DNA from: Bursaphelenchus xylophilus
Lineage: Eukaryota; Nematoda; Chromadorea; Rhabditida; Aphelenchoididae
Reading direction: 5' to 3'
DNA: 64,000 nucleotides
Assembly: GCA_904066235.2 (NCBI GenBank)
Contig: CAJFCV020000004.1
Location: 4,030,001-4,094,000, forward strand
This document shows, in pieces, positions 36,069-48,330 of this stretch; the stretch's first letter is position 1; every line of letters begins with the position of its first letter. The notes beneath the pieces were generated by a model that saw only the letters and a list, made by a program, of their open reading frames with translations, did no database searches and had not been told where the DNA came from. The translations under genes and the position numbers were made by a program.

Positions 36069-37854
36069 ATGAAGCTTGCCATGTTTTTTTTGATTCTATG
36101 TTGCGCATTCTCAATCAATTTGGGCGCTGCAAAAAGGTTTGAGTATGATGGAAGTGAGTACCTTAACATTATTAACTACAACCACAGTCTTTTTCTTCTA
36201 ATTTTGTTTTCTAGATTACCCTTACATCAATTCCTGGTTTACTGCCGTAAATCCAATCAAATTCTTCAAGACAAAACTGGAAATTGAATGTTCTTATAGC
36301 TTTTATCTTGGCAAAGAATGCGCAGCAAATTGCACAGCCTCCCCGATTAGTCCGACATACGATAACGAGTAGGTTTTAAAAAAAGTCATCAACTCGCTAT
36401 CACTTTTACAGTATCTACAACGCCGTACACACAAAGAACATTTCTTCAAGAGAATACAAAATCCACACGTGTACGGGCGATCAATACCAAGGGTATTTGG
36501 GGACCGACCTTACAAGTCCGGATGGGAATGCTACGTTTGAAACCATAACGAAAGCCTACGGTCGTTTACCACTCGATGCTCCAGGAGTTTTGGGATTGAA
36601 TGGAAATAGGGATTTGATGATGAGGAAAATATTCAGCGAGATGGGAAGAACCAAGCAAATCATCTTCAGAAGAGGTCCATTTGTGCAGTATTTGGTAAGA
36701 AATAAAAAGTACAGGGTGTTCCATCTTTGAAAAGTTTCAAAGTAAAGGCTATTTGAATCTATGGCTTGAACCCATCTATCGGCAAGTTGTGCTCTCCCGC
36801 TGCGGTAACAATCCTTGTTCATTTCAGGCCGACAATTTTAACAACCGAAAACAGTGAAAGAAAATATTAGTTTTTTTTGGCTGCAACTTTTTACTGTAGT
36901 TTACTGAAAAGTTGTACCATATTTGGTATTAAACAAAATGGGAGATCGTGAGGATTCAGGTAAAAAAGGAATCTTACAATTTGGCTGAAAATTGAAGAAG
37001 TTATAGCCAGTTCAAATCGGGCCATAAAGATGGAACACCCTGTACAAAAGTCCTTGCTTTAACAGTTCAAACCGTATCCTGCAGTTTCCCTTGTCTGTAA
37101 TTTTCAATCATCTTGCAAAAAAAAAATTGTTGGCTTTCTGTAGCTGTTTCCTACATATTTTTAGCCAACTAGTGTGCGCCTGAATCCCAAAGGCGTTTTC
37201 AGTACGGGCGCGGAAACTTTGGACGGCTGCGGCAACTTCACTTATTTCCCAACGATTCGAAATCGAGGATGGAGGATCAAGGCAGGGTGAGAAATTGCGC
37301 AACAGTTTTTACAAGCCTATTGAATTGTCATCAAATTTAATTTTAGTATAAAACTTGCCGATGAGGTGTTCCACAATCGAACAGTTGAATTCTCTCTCGA
37401 TTCCTTAACCACGATCCCGATAGAAGTCTACAAAAAGTACTTCAGGAATGCCCAATTCCTTGGTGACCTCCCAAATTTGGCATTGATTACTGGCAACGGA
37501 GAATTTCCGATCAATTCCACCAACTTCGCGCAGTACAAAAACAAGTATCGCGACGTGCTTTCCGCGTACGCTCGATCTCAACTATTCGAAAGGTCCACTT
37601 TCGTTTTGGGGGACAATTTCCTCAGCGATTACTGTATTGCGCTGAGGGCTACTGATGCAGAAATTTCTGAATTTGAGATCGGATTGGCGTCTGCAATAGA
37701 GATTGAGCGGGATCCGAAATGGGAAAAGAATATACCTCCGGCAAGAGATGACGAAGGTGGAAGTGGAGATGGAGGAAAAGGTGGTGATTCAGCGAGCACT
37801 GCAGCCTTGAATATCATGTTGGTTGTTGCCTTGTACTTGGGAGTTGCTGCATAA
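36069..37854 (+). CDS. Pepsin-like (A1) protein, probably catalytically inactive
   Basis: Five exons (36069-36153, 36215-36368, 36412-36694, 37165-37286, 37347-37854) give 383 residues. A signal peptide (MKLAMFFLILCCAFSINLGA) starts the protein. Pepsin-fold marks are CTGDQYQGYLGTDL (flap region), APGVLGLNG, and near the end FVLGDNFLSDYCIAL. Where DTGS is expected in the first lobe there is only IECSYSFYLG, and the second site reads DSLTTIP, so normal aspartic protease activity is unlikely. A Gly/Ser/Asp-rich linker and a hydrophobic C terminus (ALNIMLVVALYLGVAA) suggest a membrane or GPI anchor (inference). The intron at 36695-37164 holds a TACAGGGTG element. The broken paralogue lies at 29.4-34.6 kb. 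Confidence 0.82.
36711..37044. mobile_element. MITE with ACAGGGTGTTCCATCTTT termini
   Basis: ACAGGGTGTTCCATCTTT at 36711 is inverted at 37027-37044 (AAAGATGGAACACCCTGT). The unit is about 334 bp, lies in an intron of the pepsin-like gene, and is flanked by TA/GT-AC. A related half element is at 45523-45670. Confidence 0.75.
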
Positions 37855-37949
37855 ATGTTTTACAAGAGAAGCTAGAGATCTCGGATATGTTTTGGGCCAA
37901 ATTGCTCTAACACAACGTTTTTTCACGGAACTCTGGTCGCGTCACGCCA

Positions 37950-38069
37950 CGAAAACAAATGTTTGGACTTTCCATCTAAAAATCTCGGTTTTTTCTGCAA
38001 AGCGCGAGCTAGAATTCTCGCATATACCTTAGAGAAAATTATTCTAAATTTGTGCCGAGTTTCATCAAA
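37950..38069. mobile_element. MITE family 1, 3' fragment
   Basis: AAAATCTCGGTTTTTTCTGC then AAAGCGCGAGCTAG and TTGTGCCGAGTTTCATCA match the 3' third of the family. It ends exactly where segmental duplication copy B starts. Confidence 0.65.
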
Positions 38070-40160
38070 TAAAAAATGCCTTTATTTTTAGTTCTGAACA
38101 GAATAAATATCGTCCACAAGTCTTCTTCCCATCCATTTTGTCCTGATTTCCTCCTCCAGCTTCGGAAAGTAATCAAAACTTTGCTCCCATCGATCAACTC
38201 CCTCATCAAGAACCCTGTACATAACTTCGCCATCTTCGCAGTGAAAATAGACGAACTTGTAGACCTCTTCCGCACCTTCTTTCTTTATCTTCACCTTCCG
38301 AATGCCATTGCAGTGAAATTGAGGCAACAACAGCAGAGGGCAGAAGTCAATGTTCTTGAATTTTTCACACTTTCTAACCCATTCTTCCGTCTTTTCGTTG
38401 TAGACGTAAAGAATTTGGTTGTCATTGTAAGACCCAACTTCGAAGATAAAAGCGAAGTCACACAGTTTGGTATATCCCTCGGGTCCATATTGCCCATCAA
38501 GGCCCATGTGAACTGTTTTGCCAGAGGGGAAATGATGATGAGTAGTTGTTATTCGATCATCTAAAAATTTTTTTTTAATAACGTCGGGAATCATTGTTAA
38601 TTCGAGAAAATAAGTCTGTTTAAAATGACAGCCTTTGCCAGGCACAGATAACACAAAATATAAGGAAAGTCGACCAGGGAAACTTGGCTTCCTCATAGAT
38701 TTTTCCGCATAAAAAAAAGTTGCTTTTTTGCAAAGCTTACAGTGACAGACCATTTCTACCATTACTGTGAAAAGAAACTTACTAAAAACAACAGTGTGTG
38801 ATTTCATCATGTAAAACGCCGAAGTCGCTCTATCAAACTTGATCACTTCTGTTAGCCTCTCTTCCTCTGCGCTGAATGCGTAAAATACGTGTCTTGCCGA
38901 CACTAGATAGTATTGATTTCCATTTTTGTAGCAAGAGTAATGAAGATAGTACTCGTCTTCTCCTGGTAGTTGATGAAATCTTCTGGTAATCACGTTAAAA
39001 ATTCTGTTTCCATCCATAACTGAGCCGTGGCATTGATAGCTTCCGGGGCCAAATCTCTGTTCAGCTAGGAGTCTTTGACTATCGACCTCGTAGACTTGCA
39101 AAGTTTGGGTTTGATTGTACTTGAAAGGAATGTAAGTTTGTAGAAGTTTATCTTAATAACCTACGTAGACACTTAATATCTTCCCTCCCATCAACAAACA
39201 GACTTGATCCTCGCCGGTATGGTGGTAATCGATGGGGAAGTAGCGATAAAACCGTTTACCGACATCAAAATCCGTAACGATGACATGAGTTTCAGCTATA
39301 AAGGCAAATCTTGAAGAGCTCTCGAAGGGATCAAAGGCGAGAAACAGATAGTTCGGGCCGTCCACAATACCATGGCCTCCAAAAGGAGCAGTAATTTCTC
39401 GCTGGGGACTCCTTAAAATTAAAATTTAATTATTAAAAGACATAATACAGTATAACCTCTGTACAACAAACTATAATAGTACATATAAACCACTCAGCAA
39501 CGAGCAATTTCAGAGGTCTCTAGAGTAAATCTTTTCCAAAATAAAACTTACTGTTCGAACGCTTCAGCCCAACTCTCATTCTCCAGTTTATAAATACGGC
39601 AACGGCAGCAGATTTCTTTGTAAATCTCTTCTCTCCGCTTCTTCAGCAACTGCCCGAAATAGCTGTTTGTTTCAGATAATCGAAAGACTGACTTTACATC
39701 CAAATAATCGACTACTTTACACCAGATCTGCAATCAACGGGGTGACAAATAATGGTGTATTTTACTTACGGGAGAATCTAGTCGGAGCCAAGTAGGTTGA
39801 ATCATTTCGCAAATTGGGAAGAGTAGTAATAATTCGTATTAAAAATTCAATTAGAAAAATTAGGGATATGCAAAACGATGACAATTCAAATTTTGGTGTC
39901 AGAGATTGTTTTTTTGCAGCACTGATGAAAACGACGTCAAGAACAGAGTTCTAATTTAACACCTTATAAATTTCCCAATGATCTATCAACTGTCGCGCGA
40001 GCTTTTAGTGCGCGTTACCCAAGCGAAAGGTCAGCCAAAGCCCGCGTTCTTTCATGCGAGCTTTTTGTAGACCAAAAATGCGGACGCTCTGTGAAGTCTC
40101 CACAATCAATATTAGGAACCAATATCTTGAATAAGGAACAGAGATTGCCACGGTCAAAAT
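38067..40160. repeat. Segmental duplication, copy B
   Basis: This is the partner of 29848-31930. Copy B lies immediately downstream of the intact pepsin-like gene. The similarity stops at GCCACGGTCAAAA, where an inserted GGCTCC-rich element begins here. Confidence 0.85.
38088..39805 (-). CDS. F-box protein, copy B
   Basis: Same five-exon structure as copy A (39805-39770, 39727-39552, 39411-39165, 39119-38783, 38560-38088), again 422 residues with an N-terminal F-box (SPIWCKVVDYLDVKSVF). The exons differ from copy A at scattered positions, many of them conservative (for instance KFVYFHCEDG against KFLYFHCEDG). A longer unspliced frame of 337 codons reads through the last intron, but the GT-AG intron 38782-38561 is conserved in copy A, where readthrough meets a stop, so the spliced model is preferred. 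Both copies appear able to encode protein. Confidence 0.72.
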
Positions 40161-40545
40161 TTTGGCTCCGGCTCCGGCTCTTAGCTCCCAGAGCCGGAGC
40201 CGAGGCCAAATTTGCAGCTCCGGCTCCCGGCTCCCATGAAAAATTTAAAAAGGTCTCCGGCTCCGAATCCCGGCTCCCATGCAAAAAGTTTTTAAAAAAT
40301 ATTTTTCCAAAAATAAAAGTTATTAGTGCCAGAGATCATACACCCAACGTTTTGCAGCCAAGTTGTATGCAGCACATCCTTCCCTGTATTTTTCAAGCAA
40401 TTTGGTTTAACCAGGTCATGAATTTTTACTTTTCTGAACGCTGGGAAGCCTGGCTCCGACTTTGGGCTCGGGAGCCGGAGCCGTACCCAAAATTTCCGGC
40501 TCTGGCTCTCGGCTCGGAGCCGGAGCCGTGGCAATCTCTGGTACG
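40131..40545. mobile_element. GGCTCC-rich inverted-repeat element
   Basis: GAGATTGCCACGG near the left end is inverted at the right (CCGTGGCAATCTCTGG). In between are arrays of GGCTCCGGCTCC and their complements GGAGCCGGAGCC on both sides of an A/T-rich middle, so the whole can fold back. No ORF of note, and base composition is sharply richer in GC than its neighbours. Confidence 0.6.
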
Positions 40546-40809
40546 GAAGAGATAAGGCTGATAAAATGGCTGACAAAGGCCCATTACAAACAAATATTCG
40601 GCAGATCTTGAGCAACCAATTAGCCCCGTAAACTATGTAATTTTAATTCATCGTTCTTTGCCCAATATTCGAACAAAGGTGTGCCTCAGACACAGAGAAT
40701 AAACCAAGCTTTGTGCTCTTTTCGAGTTCGATTCTTTAGATAATGCCTTCTAATTTGTTCATTCCTATTTTTCTCTGCTTTTCTATCATAAATTCAACTA
40801 AAAATCGTT

Positions 40810-41393
40810 ATGAACAAAGTGCAGATTAATCGGTACTTACTGATCACTCTGATTTATACGGCAATTCTCACATTTTTCTGTTTAGTTGCAAATTTTTGTC
40901 CTAAATTGGCAAGGGATTTCTCAAAATATGAAGAACAGGTGGGTCAGAAATTTTGAGAATTAAGTTTTGGGGTCTGAGGACTTAATGATGACATTATTGA
41001 GACATTTTAAGGGTACTTTTTTGATAATTCTACAAGTGGTTACGTGTATTGGAGCTCTTTATTATCTGTTCATAACTGGAATTCTCTATCGTGAAAGGGA
41101 TACGTTGAATCTAACGCGGCCAGGCTGTGTTTCCTCGTTTTCAAGTGAGTGGGAGTCATTGTAGGAAAGCAGATGAATTCTCCCCGCTTTGATCATAATT
41201 TAATTTGTTCTACCGACTTTCAGTTTTTGTCCGCATAATCGGCCCATTGATGCTGTGCGTTACGATCATGGTAATCTCATTTGACGATCCGCCCATGTTG
41301 AAAGTGGCGCTTTGGATCGGCTTAATTTTCCTGCTGAATTTGAGTCAACTGGCGATATTATTGTTGAGATTTCTTGTTAGCCGAGAAAATTAA
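40810..41393 (+). CDS. Small four-helix membrane protein, copy 1
   Basis: Three exons (40810-40938, 41012-41144, 41224-41393) give 143 residues. Four hydrophobic segments are visible: LLITLIYTAILTFFCLVANF, LIILQVVTCIGALYYLF, IIGPLMLCVTIMVISF and LWIGLIFLLNLSQLAILLL. A short charged loop (RDFSKYEEQ) follows the first helix. No family recognised. The next gene downstream has the same exon sizes and phases. Confidence 0.7.
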
Positions 41394-41410
41394 AAATTTA
41401 AGAATTATCG

Positions 41411-41462
41411 ACCAGATATTGCACTACAGTTTTAGTCTCCTCAAGGCTTTTTCCTCCAGTGA
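41411..41462. repeat. 50-bp dispersed repeat
   Basis: The block from CCAGATATTGCACTACAG through CTCCTCAAGGCTTTTTCC recurs at 49618-49668 with two changes. Nature unknown; I could not match it to a known small RNA. Confidence 0.6.
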
Positions 41463-41558
41463 CTTTAATTTGAGAGATGATAAATGCTTATCTCTTGTTG
41501 TTATTCGCATTTCAAACTCTCCGCTTTTATAATTCATTCCTCATGACTTTTATAAAAT

Positions 41559-42668
41559 ATGAATCAATCTCAAATCGATCTCTATTTATTATGCACACTA
41601 ATTTACACAATTGTAATAAGTTTGGTTACTCTGGCAATCAATTTTGTCCCACATTTATCGAGAGATTTCTCAAGGCATGAGGAAAATGTGAGTTTGAAAT
41701 GCAAAGAAAGACGGCTGGTTCTTAGAGACAGGGCTCAATTTACTATTAAAAATCTTTCAGAGAAGCTCCAAGTGCGATGCTTAGATTCTGATGAAAATTG
41801 AGACAAATTTAGAATAACTTCTTCTAATATAAGGCATAAGTGAGGTCCCTAGCTCGCGCTTTGCAGAAATGACCGATATTTTTAGACTGAAAGTTGGCAA
41901 AAATGTAATACTTTTTTGGCGAATTTTGACAAGGAACTTCACTCTTATTTCTGCCGTATGGAGCAGTTTCCAGTAAAAATCATTTTTTTATGCGTATCTG
42001 GTAAAGATGCGGAAGAAAAGCGTTTTTATTCTTGACCACACTCCACGTATTGCGTACTCTTTTCGTCTCAAATTTATCATGGAATATTTTGACGGCTATA
42101 GCGCGCTAAAACTTATAGGCGTTGTAACGTGATCCAAGTCAATTAGCAAGACAGCGTCACACTTCGAACATGTCCCTTAAATATTCTAAAAAAATTAGTC
42201 CCAGATTTGCATATTTTTTTATCCGTGAGCTAAAAATGTTGACCTAGAAAAGCTTAATTTTAGCTTGCAATGTTGAGGCGAAGCTGCCTCAAAATTTAAA
42301 TGTCATACCAATAATGACTACAAACTTTCAGGGGAATTTTATCTTGTTTTTCCAAATAGTCGTAAGTATTGCGGCGGTTCTCGACTTTTTCACAAATGCC
42401 ATTCGTTACTACCGCCGGCATTCACTCAATTTCACAAAGCCCAAGTGGTCTACATTGGTGGCTCGTAGGTCGGGAGACTGCAATGTATCTAACTCCAATT
42501 TCAGACATTGTTCCGACCGTTGCATCGATAGCGTTATGTGTGACGTTCGTATGCATCTATTTTGATGGTGATCCATTTATGATCAAGTTCTTTGTTTGGT
42601 CATTGCTTCTATTTCTCTTGAATATGAGTCAAATCTCAGTTTTGGTTCTGCGATATTTGCTACATTAA
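41559..42668 (+). CDS. Small four-helix membrane protein, copy 2
   Basis: Exons 41559-41687, 42332-42464 and 42505-42668 give 141 residues with the same splice phases as copy 1. Helices are LLCTLIYTIVISLVTLAINF, LFFQIVVSIAAVLDFF, VPTVASIALCVTFVCIYF and FVWSLLLFLLNMSQISVLVL. Shared motifs with copy 1 are RDFS(R/K), a DDPP/DGDP loop, and LLNxSQ in the last helix. The long first intron contains a decayed MITE. Function unknown. Confidence 0.7.
41765..42175. mobile_element. MITE family 1, decayed copy in intron
   Basis: Text such as GCTCGCGCTTTGCAGAAATG, TTTCTGCCGTATGGAGCAGT and GCGTCACACTTCGAACATGT shows an old, rearranged copy in reverse orientation inside the first intron of the second four-helix gene. 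Confidence 0.55.
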
Positions 42669-43927
42669 AATGAAATTTGTAATAAGAATTAACCCTAAAA
42701 TGAGATGATTTACAAGTTGTAATTTACAAAGGTATATGAGCCGCTTAGAATACCATTACATAAAAATTGAAATCGCAAGTTCAACGGCGATTTTTGAAAG
42801 GGTTTCTCAGAATAATTTGAGCGTAAAAAGAATGGATATTCGAGATCCGGAAATGGCGCAAAATAATATTGTAATTGCCGCCCCATTTAGAAAGACTTTC
42901 GCACTTTTAAGACGTTGAGAAAATGGGCAAATTCGTAGATGAAAGAAGGCTCAACTTGCTTTTTAGAATGATAAATTGCTACTTTTTATATACCCCATAG
43001 TATTATAGTCTTACAGAGAAAGATCCGACGTTGAAATCTCGATGATTTGGGGTATAATTTCTGTACAACGAACGCTAGGGCCAAATTTGTTTCTGTTTTT
43101 TTTCAGACAGGTCAGTTGTGCTGAAGTTAGCTGTACAGAGGTTACAATGTATTATGATTTGCAAAGGATATCTGAATAAATATTTCCACCTCATAAGCCC
43201 TCTTTATTTCACGTTACATCTCTTGCAAATTCGTTGAATATCGCCACAGCGCCTGCAGGCGGCAAGCTATAATAAGATTTCCGTAATATGATATCTGGTT
43301 CAGTAACATGATGATTTCAAAATTTGAAGGTAATCTCACCATGGCATCGTGAGAAATTTCCCTTACGAATATAGATGACTTTACGTTTCATTATGTCTTG
43401 TTTACATAAAGATGGTTCGAATTTTATGCCTTACTTTTCTTTTTTTGTCTTACTCTCGACTCCTCAACTCTAAATGTCAAGTAATTTTTTCTTCGAAATA
43501 CAAAAGGAAAATACTTGAGTTCCAACCTCAAATTAGTCTCCACCTTTAATTTGTCGTAAGGTTGGAGATGTGTTGACCGCTTTCAAGGTTACAGTTTGTT
43601 CTTTTCCAGCGTCTCCAATGTGATTCTGAGGTTTGGCGGGAGGAATGAGGGTTTTTATGGGGAATCCGCCTTGACAGGAGGCCCGGCTTCCGATCGGTTA
43701 ACGGGATTTTGGTTATAGTTCAAGGCTGTGATTGTGGAGGAGCGTTTAAAAGAAAGTTTTGAATACTTTTGAGATTACTGTAAGGTGGGGCAGTTTTGTA
43801 TGCGTTGAGCTTCTGAACTCACTTGTAGATAAACAGCAACTAATTTAAAAAAAAAGACTTCCTTCAATTGAAGAAACTAAAAGATCAGTGATCTCGGATA
43901 CTTCAAAACTTTTGCATATTGGTATAT
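42669..43927. other. Intergenic, nothing recognised
   Basis: A 60-codon frame at 42736-42918 has no supporting feature. No repeats or RNA genes recognised. Confidence 0.4.
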
Positions 43928-44696
43928 AGGGCGGGCGCACACTTGCGGGCAACCACTTTGCGGGCAACCAGTTTGCGGGCAAATTTTTTGCGGGCAGCCA
44001 CTTTGCGGGCAGCCGACATTTGCGGCCAGCACCGGCATTTGCGGGCAGTCTGGGACATTTGCGGGCAGGGTCGACAGTTGCGGGCAACCTGGAAGATTTG
44101 CGGGCAGCCGACATTTGCGGGCAACCGGACACCTGATTGGGAGGGTAACAGGGTGGACGTGGAAAAATTACTATGATATTTTGGAAATTGCCGACATTTG
44201 CGGGCAGCCGACATTTGCGGGCAACCGGCACTTGAGGATAACAAGGTGGAGGTGAAAAAATTACTTCGATATTTTGGAAGTTTTCCGACATTTGCGGGCA
44301 GCCGACACTTGCGGGCAGCCGACATTTGCGGGCAACAGTTCCAAAAGTACCAATACAGTCTGTGTGATTGTTTTTTCCTGTTGCCCGCAAATGTCGGCTG
44401 CCCGCAAGTGTCGGCTGCCCGCAAATGTCGGCAGATTTCCAAAATATCGCAGTAATATTTCCACCTCCACCCTGTAACCCTCAGGTGCCGGTTGCCCGCA
44501 AATGTCGGCTGCCCGCAAGTGTCGGTTGCCCGCAAGTGTCCCAGGCTGCCCGCAAGTGTCTCAGCTGCCCGCAAATGTTTCAGCTGCCCGCAAATGTGAC
44601 CCCCAAATTTTGCCCGCAAAGTGGTTGCCCGCAAAAAATTTGCCCGCAAACTGGTTGCCCGCAAACTGGTTGCCCGCAAGTGTCGCGACGCCCTTA
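43928..44696. repeat. Palindromic array of TTTGCGGGCAGCCGACA units
   Basis: Sixteen copies (one varied) of a GCGGGCA unit run in one direction at 43940-44340, then fourteen in the opposite direction at 44380-44685, with a 40-bp centre. The units are mostly 15-17 bp apart and occur in blocks separated by A/T-rich spacers that are themselves inverted (ATATTTTGGAA and its inverse). The outer ends AGGGCG and CGCCCT are inverted too, so this is a long foldback structure of about 770 bp. Frames through it are artefacts. Confidence 0.85.
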
Positions 44697-47600
44697 CAAT
44701 TAGGCCTTAGGCTCTCAAATCCCAAGCCACTCCTTCAGCCCCAAACTCTCACTAAACACAGTTTCTCCCTCGTTTGGCAAAGATGACGTCAAAAACTTTC
44801 AAATATTTTAATTAATTTTTTAATTAAAATAACTTTCCCTTCGATTTGTTGATTATTTTTTTAATTGATTACGTGAAACCCCAACAAATATTTGATAAAA
44901 TAAATCATTGACTAGACATAATACAGATGCGATAGTTATAGAAAAAGAGATTTGTAACACATTAATCCCCTCAAGGTCAACTCTTTTTCCCTCTTTGATC
45001 CAAATCCGAATTCGGATTCTGGAAATAATAACAAACAAAGGCCAGCCACTTCGCATCGCCTTTTTTTGCAGCTAGCCATGGTTTTTGTTACGTAAAAACC
45101 AAAGTGTTTATCCGTTTTGACAGCTTTTTTTCTTTATAAACTTTGAATGTCATTGTGTTTATGTCACTTCATACGGAGATGTTTGTCTTTCGTAAAAGTT
45201 GGGTCATAAAAGGGGATATGAAGTTGAGTCAGCGCCTCAAGGGAGGTCCAAGCGAATGGGCTTGTAGTCTAACGGGCTTTTAAGGATGTCCTGATATTGG
45301 AGGGGGTATTTTAAGGTCGGGTTTGGGGGTTTAGAGAGCTGTAAAAGTAGGGAAATCGTCTAGCAATCAAAAAGAGTGGGCTTTAAAGTAGGGCATTTAT
45401 ATAAAAACTCATAAGAAGGCAAAAAAAAACAGTCCTGTTTATGCACTTGTAGAGATTGTACGTGTGCTGTATAGAAACTGATTTTACCGGGGTCTTCCTA
45501 TCTTTTTGCGCTTTGGATTATATACAGGATGTGCCATCTTTCTGGCCCAATTTGAATTGGCTATAACTTCTTTATTTTTTGCCCAAATTTGAAGATTATT
45601 TTTCCCCTGAATTCCCAGGATATCCCATTTTGTAAATGCCAAATAAAACTTGTTACAAATTTAGAATCAGCCCTTTTTTTGAGATTCTATGGCAATGTTT
45701 TTGAGCTTGCTTTCGTTTAACGTGATGTGCCAAGTTTACACAAAAAAATTTACTTTTTTACAAGGAGTTCGCGATGATACAAAGATGTCCTACTTTCTAA
45801 AAGCGCTTCTGGTTTCCGTACCGTCCGCAGTGAGGGGAATGAATTCTTAGCTGAGATTGGAAAGGTTCTAAACAAAATTTTTTTGTTAATCTACTTTCAA
45901 GCTTCCTACCGACATGTCGTTTGCAAGATCTCAAAAATCGAACACCCCGGTTTCACTATTCAACGATTATCCGTCTTGTTAAAATTCCATTTGCTCCACT
46001 TTCCCCGTTTTCGGAGTGCAGCTTCGGTCAGCTGGTATTGTTTTTGGATACTGTTTACACAGATTACACGGTCTAATTCTGATCTGGTTGAGCAAACGGG
46101 TCAGGGATTTAGGGGGCTTTAGGGGTTATAAAAACAAATTTTCGACCGCATTTCATTGAAAAAATATTGTTTTATGCAAGTTTGATGATATTTACGTAAA
46201 AATCGCAGATTTTTTACATTGAAATCAGCGATATTGGACCACAAATATTGTTTTTTCTTTTCGTCAATATGTAAAATCTAACATTACATCCTCGTACGCA
46301 CCCGTTTCCTATCAAATTTCATCAAAAACCACCCTTTTTCCCCTCCGGGATCGCATAAAGCATAATAAAATACCATAAAGCCTGCGGCTATCTCGTATTT
46401 GCCCACTCGAAATGATCCCCCTAATAAAATTTCGTTAGCATTCCACGCTTATCACGCAAATATTTCCCCTCCCCTAATTTTTTATAAACATTACCGGAAG
46501 ATGAATGTTTGCCCGGCTATAAAAGACACCCATTTCCAGCTACAGGGCGAACAATGTACGTCAGAGTCTGCTGATTGCGAGATGCATTCTTGAGCTGGAA
46601 ATTAAAGGGTAGTGATTTTGATGGGATTTAAGGAGGTTTGTATGGGGCTTTTATGAAAAATGGGCAAAAATTTATATTATTCATGACAGATCAGATGTCA
46701 GAGCCGAAAAACGATGTCCAAATGAACTATTAGTAGGAATTTTTGTGTGCTTCGGTGTTTTAACCGCTGGCATGCCATTGCATTACTTTTTATCTCATTG
46801 TCCAGCCAAAATCAAAGTTTGACCTTTGGCGAGCTGCGCCCTGACTTCCTCATTTGCGCGGCATTTTCCCCCTTTTTGAGTCAAAAAGAATTTCGAAATC
46901 TTTCCAGAACGAAGAACCGAAATTTGTTATTGCGCAACTGCTCTTCCGTAAATCCTTTCTTGTTTTTATGGCTCCAAATGACGCTCCAATGCCTTCTCCA
47001 ACGTTCCTCAGCGTTCCTGCCCCTTTTCTCGGCTCCAAATCCCGTGAAATCCTCTTTTCCACTTTCATAAATTATTCCTCGAGGCTCGGGAACGTGGAAA
47101 CATCGGTGTAATCGAGTAAAGTCAACGAAACTCGGGCACTCTCCCTTTCATGCTTCTGGTTTTGCATTCATTGACCAATTTTTATATTATCCATGAGGTT
47201 TGTGGGGAATTTCCCGATTATTTTTGCGAGTTTTGCATCCAGAACATTAATGGAAGCGTTCCTCGCCTAATGTTTTGTTTTCCATCATGTTCGGAGGGCA
47301 GATAAGATTTGCAGATTTGGGAGTTTGAAGAGGATTTTGTTTTGGCGGATTCGGAGGGGAAATGGGGGATTTTGGGTGTGAAAATGGAATGGATCTGTTG
47401 GATAATGGTGTATAATGGGTCACCGAGGTTGTATCACGATGGGATTTTGACTTTGATATGTGTTATAAGCTGTTTTTCGGGATTGTTAGAGATTTTTTGG
47501 ATTAATGGGTTCTGTTACCTAAAATAAGGTGAAACTGGATGACTTTTGAATTCATAATTGTCGCTTATTTGTTTTTTAGTCGTGTTAGGGCATATTGTTT

Positions 47601-48330
47601 GGATATTTAGTGTTTTATCGCAGGTTCGAAACATTTTTTTGGGATTTTTAGCCATTTTTGTGGTTGATGGTATATGTGTCTAAAATAAGGTAAAACAAGA
47701 TGTTTTTGTCCCTTTTACCGGCTTATTGAACTTTTTTATTGCACATTCTTCAAAGATTGCACTGTCTGCCTCAATTTTCAAGCCATTTTGACATCAAAAT
47801 TATATTATCCATGATGATCACCAACTTGTTTCTATTTTTTGCAATTTTTTGAACTGAAACACTTAAAACCTTGTTGTTCTAAGCCTGTAACAGTACTTAG
47901 TTCTTTGCTAATCCACCCACCTTCCTCATTCCGGTCTTTAATTGCCGAAACTTTGGAATTGTTCGGGGATTGTAAAGTTCAAGGTTTCATTCTGGTTTGC
48001 AATTTCTGTCGTCTCGAAAGCATCGGATATTTAGGGCTGGTTTTATTTGAGGGACTGTAAAATTTGGTCGGCTTTCATTGAAATTAGCCTTGTTTATCGA
48101 AACTCCTTATCTAAAACAATGAACGTCAATGGAACGCGGCGTTCTCTTACTTTCTTATTATGATATTCTATTAAAGAGCTTTTTGTTTACTCTTTTTTTT
48201 GGAAACGGTTTGCAATTTGAGAGTCAAACGTCGCGCGAATCAATTATAATTGTAATATATCGGCCAGTGTAAATAATTTGATTGATTTCAAGTAGATCAA
48301 TCGAAGAAGTGCATTATTGAGAGACTAAAG
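44697..48330. other. 3.6-kb intergenic region upstream of the LIM gene
   Basis: No exon series supported. It contains half of a TACAGGGTG-type MITE (45523-45670). A 14-bp word TATATTATCCATGA or a close variant occurs at about 46675, 47190 and 47803. The rest is unremarkable. Confidence 0.4.
45523..45670. mobile_element. Half of the TACAGGGTG MITE
   Basis: TACAGGATGTGCCATCTTTC, then a stretch containing TTGGCTATAACTTCTT and CCCATTTTGT, matches the inverse of 36900-37044. The other terminus was not found. Confidence 0.6.

Noticed and set aside
38088..39101. Unspliced 337-codon form of F-box copy B
   Set aside because: It reads through a conserved GT-AG intron; the same readthrough in copy A meets a stop, and the spliced model fits both copies.
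42736..42918. 60-codon frame behind the second four-helix gene
   Set aside because: Too short, with no signal peptide, membrane segment or family motif; it could be 3' UTR.
43845..44786. Many overlapping frames rich in CPQM, RKCRLPA or LRATSLRA
   Set aside because: They are translations of the GCGGGCA array in all frames and repeat with its period.
46747..47111. Overlapping frames on both strands upstream of the LIM gene
   Set aside because: No splice-consistent exon chain and no recognisable residues.
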